Below, piece by piece: positions 47,101 to 59,100 of a stretch of DNA of 64,000 nt. The notes beneath the pieces were generated by a model. It made no database searches. It worked only from the letters and a program-made list of their open reading frames with translations, and was not told where the DNA came from. Positions within the stretch are counted from its first letter, which is position 1. Every line of letters starts with the position of its first letter. The stretch comes from Aptenodytes patagonicus (lineage: Eukaryota; Chordata; Aves; Sphenisciformes; Spheniscidae). A program made the position numbers and the translations under genes. The stretch spans positions 25,417,047 through 25,481,046 of the forward strand of contig NC_134956.1 in assembly GCF_965638725.1 (NCBI RefSeq), given 5' to 3'.

Positions 47101-50100
47101 AAAGCATTTCCACTTAGAGGTAACATATATAGGAACTGTTTATGCTAAGACACAAGGTCAGACTTTTAATTATGTTACAATGTGGCCCCTCTGTACTGTT
47201 CGGACATTAATAAAAGGAATAGATCTGCCCATATATCGCTGGTAAAAGATCTCCTCTGTAATGGGGGAACTTTTTACTACTGTAAATCCTGCTCTAATGG
47301 TTTTATGCTAGTATTTGTACTAGTAAAGGGGTCTCTTGTGCTTACCATTCACTATCCCCTCCTTTTCACCTTGGAATGTTTAACAGATTACGTGAGGATT
47401 ATAGACCAGATGCACTGTGGAGAACATCCTGCAGTCCCTGTCCTTGATGTCCAATTTCTTACAACAGTGGAGAATAGTGTGATTCTCTTCTAGACAACAT
47501 GCCTGAATTTCCTTTCCCTTTAGATGAGCTATGGCCAGACACTCCTGATCTCACAGTATAGACAGAGCCTTAGAAACCTTATGACAGCAACATAAGAGGG
47601 CCTGGACTCCTTTATACTCAAGCTGTAGCTGGGCCATTGCCGAAATAAGGCAGTGTAAATTCCCTTCTTATGATAGAGCTTAGATTTAAAGAAGAATTTT
47701 GTGCTCCAATTTCATACCAGCGGACAGTATTACGGTATAGTGCTGTTTTGCCAGTATTTTTGTGAAGAAGTTTTGGGGGGAGGTTTTTTGGATTTTTTTT
47801 CCTGCTTTAGAGTACAAGGTTGACATAAGTCGAAGTTGCAGTGTCAAGTATTTTTAAGTATCAGTTCACTCACTTGAAGAGTTTAAATAAGACTTTAAGA
47901 GTCTGAAGTTAAGCTCCTCTTAAAAATCTTCTACTTGAGAAACAATGGACAGTTTTGAGGCCAAGTATTTTTCTTATTTCACTATATTGCCAATTTATGT
48001 TGTCCTTCACCCCACCCACCCCCCAAAAAAAACCCCAAACAAAAACCCCACCAAAAACCCCAACCATAAAAATCTCAAGCTCTGCTGGAAATTTTAAGAT
48101 TCCATGTTCCTTTTTCCCATTTTTCCCATTAATAAAGACAACAAAGACTTCAAACTCTTTCTACACATTACAAAAAAAAAGTTTGTTGATCTTAGTTTAA
48201 CTACATTTTCCCTACGTTACCGGCAGGTACTATGGCAGCACAATCTCAAAAAGAAATCTGCAGTAATACAGACCCCTAAAGAACATCGTGCAGGAGAAGC
48301 TTCCATATAACAAGCCTATCAAATAAAACAGTACCAAAGTGTTGCTATTCTCAGAGTCTCTTAAGGTCACAAACTAGTCATTTATTATTTTTCTGAGTAT
48401 GAAATCTGGTCTAGTTTCAGAACACTACATTTGTAACACAGGACACAGTTCTTCACAAGAGGACAACAGCCAAACCTGGATTTCTAAAGAATTGTTTTTT
48501 TTCAAAGCAGGGGGCAACCTCTACTGTGTTTGGTGTCACAATGCCAAATTACTTCAATAAGTAAGTGAAAATATACACCATACAGAATACAAATTGCTAA
48601 ATAAGATGCAAATATAAATGCATACCGTGTAATCTCACTTGCAGATTGCTCTTCTTGTTGAACTTCAGAAGTATCTCCATTATTTAGTGACTCACTGAGA
48701 TTAGCAAGGGATGTTACAACATTTGCTAGTGTTCCTAAAGCACCCTGGCTTGTTTCAGCCTAAAAAGGAAGAACCGTATTAGTAGATCAAAATTATAGGT
48801 GATGTATCATACATAAATTTTTCCCATTTTTAATCTTTGTGTTCTTTTTCCCTTAATGTAACTTTTCCTTCCTCCTGAACACCTACAGGAAAAACAATGG
48901 CTCACAATGATCTTTAAATCCTCTTGTAATCATCAATCCTAGCCCCAGCTGACATACCATGTGGGGAACTACCTGTGGCTGACCTTTTGCAGAAATGCAA
49001 TTCTTTTCAGTCCATGAAAAGAAATCATGTTCCTGTTGATCAGCTTATTACCTCCATTCGTACAGATCTTCAGACTTACCCCAACCTTATCTTCTCAAGA
49101 GCAAGAATTATTTGTGTCTATGTACATAGCTAAAATAATCTGAACAAATAAATATATATGTTCAAAACTTAATTGAAAGAATAATACCTTGGAGTCAGCA
49201 GCTAGGAGGACTGTACCATCATCCCTGATCAAAGGCTGCTGAATATTCACAAGCATTCCCGGATCAAGAAGACCTGCTGACCTGTTCAAAAGCATAAGGC
49301 ATCTGACAGTCAATAGTATTTTACATTAATCAGAAGAATGTGTAACAACTTACGTCAGAATAGAAGGGATTACCAATTTTTAAATTAACGATTTAATGAA
49401 GCTCAGAGTTTATTCATCAGGACTTAAGTCTTTCTGAAACAGTTTCCAAAAAGTAGCTTGAAAGACAGAAAGACTGGAATGTTTTCCTTTCCTGTGCAAA
49501 AGCAATGACAACTTCCCAGACAGATATCCTCTCATTTCCTTTTTATGCTGGTTTATTCTGTCTTAAGGAAAGTTGTTGTCTTCTCATGCTCTCAGAAGTC
49601 ACTTAATAGCTCTAGAGTTATGCATTAGACTTTGGAGGAAGGCATAACTGTGCATTCCAAGTTAGACATTGGACAGCACTGAAGAAAAAAAGTTATGTCA
49701 AGAAAATATATTTTACATTCCAAAATATAGCCATAAACAGTCATGTAATCAAGGTCTGCATAAAATCTCTGCTGCCTTTACTTCTGCTACTTTTTGACCA
49801 AACATTCTTTCCCTTTGCTGTATCTAATTTAGGGAGACAGTGGGAAGTCTTTGCAGTTAGCAAGGATAAGTTTATTTCTTACTTATTTAACACTCCAGTC
49901 TGCATAACCCAATACAAATGCATGCACGACAGGTTCAGGCTGCAGGGAATTTATAGTTTAAGGGGTCTGAGACTAACAACTAACATTGTGAACCACCACA
50001 GGCAGCAAATTATCATGTGTTATGCAAATCTGAATCCTACATAAATAATAGAAAGTCACACTTAATGACTATAATATTGTTTATAGGACTGTAAGGGATC

Positions 50101-53100
50101 TGTAGCACAAGGAAATCTCAAAGAAGCAAATGTATCTGTGAGCAGTACTTTTGAACAATCTGACTTGCAAACAAGAACACTGAAAAACAATTCTCCAAAA
50201 AATTTGCAGCCCAATCTTCCTAACTGCGGAGTCACTTGTTCAACAAAGAATATATATTAAATAAATAAAACCTGAATATTGAGATCCAGTATCTTTAGGT
50301 GGTTATTATCCATTCATAAACTAACCGGACCTACAGTTTTAGAAATGTGGTATTTAACCTAGAGTTCTTTTTTATTCTACTCAGAAAAAGACAAATCTTG
50401 CCTCTATTTATTATGATACGCATTTCCACACCCACTGCCTATGGAGACAGCTGAGAGCATGGGAACCATCTCAGAATATCTTCCATATAGTAAAAGGAAG
50501 CTGCTGTTGTTTTGCTGTTGTTGAAACCAGTCTCTTGGGATCTGAATCAGCAGTCACTGCAGTCTCTTTTACTACCGTCTTTAGGAGAAGGAAGACCAAG
50601 TCTGCCATTTGCAGATTTGATTTCAGAAAAGTGCTAACCTGACTGCATCATGGCATAAGCCTACATGCTTTTTGCTTGAATATCACATATTTGCCTTGCC
50701 TATGCTTTGACCTGGCTGGACAAGAGGCAGCTCTGAACTGAAAACCACCCAGCTGTACTCAGACATAAAAACCTTCATGAGAAGCAGAACAATCTAGGTT
50801 GGTCTTGGTAATGGAAACAGATGATTCATGAATTGGAGCTCTTTTCTGTCCAATTCTTTACAGCAGAGGGGAAAAAAGAATATAGGTGTGCCTCCAAAGT
50901 AATACGCACAAATAACCTTAAACAAGACCGTTAAACTGAGCTACTCACCGTGTCCCATCTTTATCTGCCACAAATGTTGGAGTTGCTATTAGAGGGCTTC
51001 GTAGATCTTTTCTGATATAGATTTTTTCAGTGGAAGCTGCACAGTTGGTCGGTTTTTCACGTTGCACATCAAAAGGCTTTCTTTCACTTTGAACCGCTAC
51101 ATAAAGATAGAAACATGCAGATTTGAAAGGAAATAATTCAACTGAAAAAGACAAAAAGAAAGTAAAATTCTCACAGTAGGATTTCAGTCTGCACAGTTAT
51201 GATGGTGTATCAGCTCAGTGCAAAACTGGAAATTTAATATGAAGACTGAAGAAACACAGGCTCCAATTTTACTACACCTGTGATTATGTACATTTTTAAC
51301 TAAGAAAGTCACAGGTTGATCATTTGCTTTAAGTTTTGCTGAACTGGAATCAAAGCTTGCTATTTCACTGGCATTTAATAAGATGGAACATTCTGCAAAA
51401 TGTGTTTTCAAATTGTTTATTTTTTACAGGTAAAGCTATACCTAAATGTTAGATGCAGTCATACTCTGGATGAGTCAAAACAGTGCAAACCCAGAACAAA
51501 CCCAGAAAAAGTCAAGATAGGCAAGTTACGCGAGAGATGCATGTTAATTCCCTGGGAGACAAGTCTGCATGATATGCAATTCACTCACATCCATTCATTC
51601 CACCCAGTTAGGGAACAGTGTTCCAAAACTAACCTTTTCAAATTTAAAATATTTCTACTTGGTAACCGGAAGAACATAAGCTCAGTCTCCAACGTGCCAA
51701 ACAAGTGTGGTAAATCTTTTAATAAAAATAGTAAGACACAGTAACTTTGTAATTTTAAAGGAAGTGAAAAGTGCATCTTTATAATATTAAGATATTATTA
51801 TTAAACAGATTACAGAAAGTTATCTGGAATCTAAGTCACTAAACTTTACAAACTCCTCTATAGCTTGGCATAACATTTGACTGCATCGATTTTTCACTTG
51901 AAAATGAGGAATAATAAAATGAATAAAGGACTATGAGGATAATATAAAGAATTTTTAAAAGTGTTGTACTAATATTAATTCTCACACACTTTGCAAATGT
52001 AAGCCATAACATAAATGGAGACAATATTTCTGTGCTATTCATTTTACCAATTCATCATATAGCAGTTATTGCTCTAGAAGATTAACATTACTAACAAGCA
52101 AACAAAAAAATTCAACCCTCCTCTATAGCCCTTTTGAATGTAACAGTAAAATACATGGATACGTCTCTCTCTATCCTCATAATCAGCAAGAGTTACTTAG
52201 TTCCCGATTTTATTTTTGCTAATATTGTTACTGTCAGCAAAATTTAGCTTAAAAGTAGGTATATCCATTTTGTTGGCTTGGTGGATACATAAATATTAAC
52301 CAGAAACCTGACCCAATGCCCAGTAAAGTCAGTGAGCATACATCCTAATCATATTTGGATAAGAAAGGTTTAGCTTCTGGAAATGAAGCAGTTTCTCTTG
52401 TACAAATGTGTCCCCCTATACTCAGCACAGCATGTGCAAAGCACAACAATCATCACTACAGGTCTGGAGTTCCAGAGTGCAAATACAACAAATTTACAGC
52501 TTAAAGTTCTGCCTCCCTTGAACTCAGTGGTTGGAACTTATCCTGCCTAGATCAGAGTGGAAAAAGAGAAGTATTTGTTGCTTCACCTTAAATTCTCCAT
52601 AAATTTATCACAAAACAACTAGATAATAGGCTTCACGAAGTGCTGGACTGAAGGAGCAGAGGTGCTATAAATTGGAAACAAAATACATTGAAAGAGGTGT
52701 TTGGATGCTAGCACTGGAATTGTATGAAGCACTGCATACAAACATGAAAGTATATTGTTTAAAATATGACAGTTTATACAATGCTTTATAATACAACGCT
52801 CACAAATGACGAAATTAATATAAAAATTAAAAAAGAAAAAAAACCCCTGACATCAACTACTTTCTATCACTGAATGAAAAAGCAGCAAAAATAAACCAGA
52901 AGGAAAGCAGATTCTGAACATTAGACTCAGATTTATGTCCATCCATGTTAAAATATTTTGTTTTATAAACATACACTGTGTTTGTAACATGCATTCTAAG
53001 TGAGGCTCTAACTGGGCTCCTCAAAGACTACAGTAGTATGAGACATGATTCAAAACAAATCACTACTGCACCTCAGACATAAAATGGTGATGAAAGAAAG

Positions 53101-56100
53101 GCATGGTAGATGCTTTGGCTGCCGAAAGTTCTGTTTCCTTCAAGCAACATACACCAAAATGGAGAGAACACACTAAAAAGTGGTAGTCCACATATTTATT
53201 ATTTGGTAGGCACAGTATCACATTGGGTACTTAACACTCACATTCCATTTTCATGCCCATCTCTAGACATTTCTTAAGCCTACAAAACTGGCAGCGATTC
53301 CGATGGTGTTTATTGATGATACAGTCCTGGTTGCTACGACAACTGTAGGTCAAATTCTTCCTCACACTCCTTTTAAAGAAACCTTTGCATCCCTCACAAC
53401 TGACAGCACCATAATGACGACCTAGGAAACATATATATTGTTATCAGATGGAAATTACTTGTATTTTAGCATAAAAATATTTATCTTAAGCAAGTAAAAC
53501 ATTGTAAAAGTCACCCTTTAAATTTATTTTGTATTCTTACCATCATTTTGGACCACGAAAGCATTGTTAAAGTCTTACAGGATGTTTCTTGTTTACCTAG
53601 TGTCAGGGCTTTTTGGTGGGAGAGTGGAGAGAAGAGAGGAAGGCTAAGCCTATTTCTGAATGAGAGACCTGTGAAGTGGTAGTTCCCACTCAGGACAAGT
53701 ACAGATGCAATTCTATCTGCTATTACAGATTATAGGATACATTAAAAGAATATACAGGCTAAAAGTTTAAGTAATTTCAGAATATAAGTAAGATTGCATT
53801 TCAAATTTTGTTGTAAAATTAATTTAAAATTCCTATACATATAAATTCTGGTATTGTTTTAATTACATAAACACTTAAAAAAATAAAAGAAAGCAAGACA
53901 GAGAGACAGAAAGGTGTCTTCTCTGTAGCATGAAAGCACAGTCCACTTCCTTGGCTAATGTAGAAATTTTACCTCATAGACTCCTTTTTATTGCATGGAT
54001 CTGAAACACTGAGGATTCACTTGATCTCTACTTGCCTTTTCTGTGATAGAAGATGATCAAAATCCACCGGGAAGTCTTAAGTTTGTTAGAGAGCACTAAG
54101 AAGTGTTTTCCTGGAGCAGGTAGACTTTTCTAGGTGACCTGTTTATTGCATGGTTGCCCATAGCTGTAGGGAACCGGACTAAATGCTTCAAATAGTCTGT
54201 TTCAGTTACCAGGAGCCATTCAATCATTATTTTGTCTTTCAGCACATGCCGATTTATTATACACTCCAGTTGAAGTACAAACTAATATTCTTCCAAGGAG
54301 AGTTTAACTATTCTGTGTGTATAGATACAAAGCATAATGTTATCTATTTCCATTTTAGACTCAATTGCTTTTGCCACCAGCATGGCTAAAATCAGTTGAA
54401 ATACATGAAACCTCCTCCCTTCATCCCAGTCATCCTTTCAATCAAGTTTCTTGAATACTACTTTCTATGCTTCCTTACCTGATGCTTTATCACCACAGAC
54501 TACGCAATATTCTACTACCTGGGGCCGCTGAACATCAGCTTTTCCCAGCAAACGTTCCACCGAAGCAGAGTCTGTCACTATCTAAAACAAAATTCCAGAA
54601 CAAAAAGAGGTAATTAGCCAATATTTTCTTCTGACATGAAAGTAAGGAGTTTTGCCTACAGAACAAGATTGGTGTATCAACTGGGAAGAGGTGGCTGAAT
54701 TTGAGAATAAGTATGATATGTGGAATGAAATTAAGTAGTATAAAATGCAAGTTAATGAGAGTTTTTTTACTGTCAATAGTGAGACTATTGAAACAGTCAT
54801 AGCAAAACAAATTCCAAATAAAACTCCTAGCTTTGTTCAGTACAAATAAGTTTCCTCACTTGTGCAGTCAACAGTATTCTTCCCTTCTTGCAATTACTCT
54901 CAAACAGCTGCTATATTTTGGCCAAAGATGGTTGTATTTGAGGTGCTGTTCCCATCTATCCCTCCTCTAGCTATTAGGGGTATATGGTTCAGAGGGGATA
55001 GCCTGAAGCTGAGATCTGTTATAGAAATAGTTTAGCTTCCAAAGGCCTTGGATTCCAAAACTTCTGTTCAGAATATTCCACTTAACACAGAAAAATTAAA
55101 AAAAAGCCCACCCCTCTGTAACATCAGATAACCCATTTAGCATAGTAAAATAAATTTAAAAAGACTGAAAATATGATTTTTCAAATATTTATGTAAGAAT
55201 GATACTTCTCCCTGTAAAATACTCTCTATTGTAACAGTAGCAATAAGGACCAGGCGCCTTGGTGTTTTTTGTTTTTTTTTAAGGATGCTAGGAAGAAATC
55301 TCAAATTTCACTAGAGATAGATAATTGTTTGTATAATTTGTTTTGCAAAGCTCCCATTGGTCTGGATTATGCTCAAGACCCACAAACAACTGTAACAGAG
55401 GACAGCTTCTGCTCCAAAGAGCTTTTACTGCAATGTCTCGATACTGCATTGTGAACATAAGTTTGCTCAGGTGAGTTGTACCTCTGTATATCTGTGAATC
55501 TTGAACAGACCATCCGTGGCACTCCTCACAAGCACCATCTTAAGTATTCGCTTATATCTTTGGAATTTTAATGAGAACACACAACAAGGGGTGATGAGTG
55601 CAATGGAATGCATGAGGAACGTGAAGACAGGAGGATTTATAATTGAATAACGAAGGCTACAATTAGTATGGTCTAATCCATGTTATTAGATCTTTAGAAA
55701 ACGATTGCAATTTGTCTTAAAGCAATTATAGACTTAAATAATCTGAAAATCAAAGACTGAAAAACAAAGATCTATGGTCTATCTCAATTACTGTATTTAC
55801 CTGAATTCTGCCTGGCACAATGTTGTCTGTGGTGGTAAAGATAAGCTGTTTGGCATTAGATGTCTCAGGCGCTGCCAATATCACCTTTCCTGTACCAGTT
55901 CCATCTGGACTGGCTAAAATAAACTGTTGCTTTGGAGACACAGCTGAGTCCACCGCTGTCACTATTTGGATTTTTTGACCTGTTTGCTGATCTGTCACAA
56001 TCTGTAAAACACATTGAAGAATTTTATGAGCCACAGTAAACTTCGTGTTTTAAAACCTTTCATTCTGCCTCAGAATTCTATGATACTCTCTGATAATTAT

Positions 56101-59100
56101 CCTTGTTATTTATTATTTTGCTATTTGTACATTTATTACACTGGTGCAAAGTTATTGCACTTACCTACCTAAGTGCGAAACAATAAAATCAAACCAAATA
56201 TATATATATATAATATATATGTATCCGCATACCTACTGCATAGATGGAAAATACTAGACAGAGTTGTGACAAGTGCGAGTCTGACATTGTTAATAATGAA
56301 GAGATATGGGGAGATCTTGTAATCACATTTAACTGTTCAAAAGGAGTTAGATATAGTGGATCCCAGACAGAGTAAGAACAAAATGTAACGTTAAGGACTG
56401 CAGCTGATGAATGGCATGTATATATGAAGGGTATACTCTGCCTAGTAAGACAGCATCACAGAAATTTAATAGAATCATAGAATATCTTGAGTTGGAAGGG
56501 ACCCATAAGGATTATAAGTCCAACTCCCTGCTCCTCACAGGACTACCTAACACTAAACCATATGACTAAAAGCGTCGTCCAGACACTCCTTGAACTCTGA
56601 TGGGCTTGGTGCCATGACCACTTCCCTGGGGAGCCTGTTCCAGTGACCGACCACCCTCTCAGTGGAGAACCTTTTCTTAATGTCCAACCTGAACTTCCCC
56701 TGATGCAGCTTCATTCCATTTCCTTGTGTCCTGTCGCTGGTCACCAGAGAGAGGAGATCAGCACCTCCCCCTCTACTGCCCCCCTTGAGGAAGTTGTAGA
56801 CTGCGATAAGGTTCCCCCTCAGCCTTCTCTTCTCCAAGCTGAACAAACCAAGTGACCTCAGCCGCTCCTTTTAAGTCTTGCCCTCGAGACCCTTCATCAT
56901 CTTGGTCACCCTCCACCGGACACACTCTCATAGTTTGATGTCCTTCTTATATCAAGGCACCCAAAACTGCACACACGACTCGAGGTGGGGCCGCACCAGT
57001 GCAGTGTAGAGTGGGACAATCACCTCCCTCAACCAGCTAGCGATGCTGTGCTTGATGCATCCCAGCACATGGTTGGCTCTTTTGGCTGCCAGGGCACACT
57101 GTTGACTCATATTCAACTTGCCATCAACCCAAACCCCCAGATCTCTTTCCATGGGGCTGCTCCCCAGCCTCTCCTCACCCTATTTGTACGTATAACCAGG
57201 ATTACCCTGTCCCAGGTGCAGAATCCAGCACTTGCTCTTATTAAATTTCACATGGTTGGCGATTGCCCAGCTCTCTAGTCTATCCAGATTTCTCTGTAAG
57301 GCATCTCTACCCTCAAGGGAGTCCAGAGCTCCTCCTAATTTAGTATCATCGGCAAACTTACTTCATGTACATTCGACTCCTACCTCCAGATCATTTATAA
57401 AAACATTAAATTAAAAATTACTCCAGCTGACAAAAAAAGCATAGTGGTACATTCTTGAGTTTTGTATTCATTTTGTATACACCTGACTATGAAAGCTATT
57501 TTGATATAATTCATTTACGTATTTGGCTTAATGTCAGAGTTAAAACTACTACTGAAAATAAAATGCTAATTTACACACACTGATACTCCTATTAAATTGA
57601 CTGTATTAGGTGTCACAATAACAGGGTATTTATTTCCCTAATTTTGATTACCTAGACTTTTTATCTAGTTGTCATGTCCTTTTTGTGTAACATGTCTTAC
57701 AGAAAGTAAGACATATGCTAATAGTTTAATAGTAAGACTATGCTGATAGTTTTACTAAGCTAGAATGCCTTAAAAAGGCATTAGAACTACCTAAAGCAGG
57801 AGCTGAATTACAGAGCTGATGATTTTTCTAGATTACAGAAACTCTTCAGGAAAGATTAATCTTACATTTTGTGATTACAAACCTAAAGAAACCTACACAA
57901 AGGAAATGGTACTCAAAGCTGGGGATGAAGCCAGCCTACTATTGAATTTTGGACAAGACAGAGCTTTTCAGGGACTCTTTAGATTCTTATATTTACAGAA
58001 TAGAATAAGCCATTTTAGGTCTCATATGCATAAACGTTTCAGTGCATAAGTGTATGGACTCTACAAACATAAAGCTCCAAAGAAGCTCAACGGTTAAAAG
58101 ACAATCATTACCCTTTAGTCCCATTGTTGTAAAACTGTTAAGTTGTTAAGCTCCCCAGAGTTTTCCCTGCCGAGATTTTTTCAGCCTCCATCATTTTCAT
58201 ATAGATCTTAACTACAGGACAATTCACAGTGAAATCTAATCTTGGATTATGACTGACACCACTACGATATTGCCTGTATTTGTTTTGAGGAAGCAGGAAT
58301 ACTCTTTTCTCATCCTAGTATTCTCCTTCATCATGGAGTTGTAGGTTTTTTTCAGAAATAGCAGTGATATAAGGAGGTAGATTATTTTGCAGAACTGAAC
58401 AAAAGTTACAGTGTAAATACCTACCTTATGAATGCTGAATATTCAGTATGCTTCAGTTATACATGTTATGAGAACATCTACCTTGCAATGAAATATTGAT
58501 ACATATTGATATGGTTACTCTACCAGGCAAAATAAGAGATTGTGTTACCAGACAACTATATCAAAAATAGAAACCTTCCCTCATAACAGAATCTTGAGAA
58601 TCAGCATGTGAAACAATAAGGCTGCCTGATTCCACCTTTTGTTGATAACTTCAAGGAATAACATCTTAGATAAAATACATAGCTAAATGTTGTTGATAAC
58701 TGAAGAACATCTCCTTGGTGCTGTCTATAAAGAAAAATCATAGAGACTTCTTTGTAATTTTTCATGGATCAGATATAAGTACTGATGATAGTATGTAACG
58801 GAGACAAAAAAATTAGGCTGGATAAGAAGTGAATGATATTCACTTATGAACTTCACAAGAAGTTCATAAGAAAAACTAATGATGTACACCATTATACATG
58901 CTGCAATTTGAATCTTTGAAAATAACATTACAGAAAAAATTGTATCATGTACAGGAAGTATAACGACAATGTCAAAATCATTTAAAACATGTTTTCAGGG
59001 CTGTTCATAGGGGCAGTACCCACCCACCCTGACCAAGACATATCCCAAGAAGAGCCCATCCTGTGATGGAGGCTGCATTGCCAGGACTGTTCCAAATGCC

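Noticed and set aside
56643-57278. Plus-strand open frames at 56.6-57.3 kb
   Set aside because: They are antisense to the minus-oriented CR1 element.
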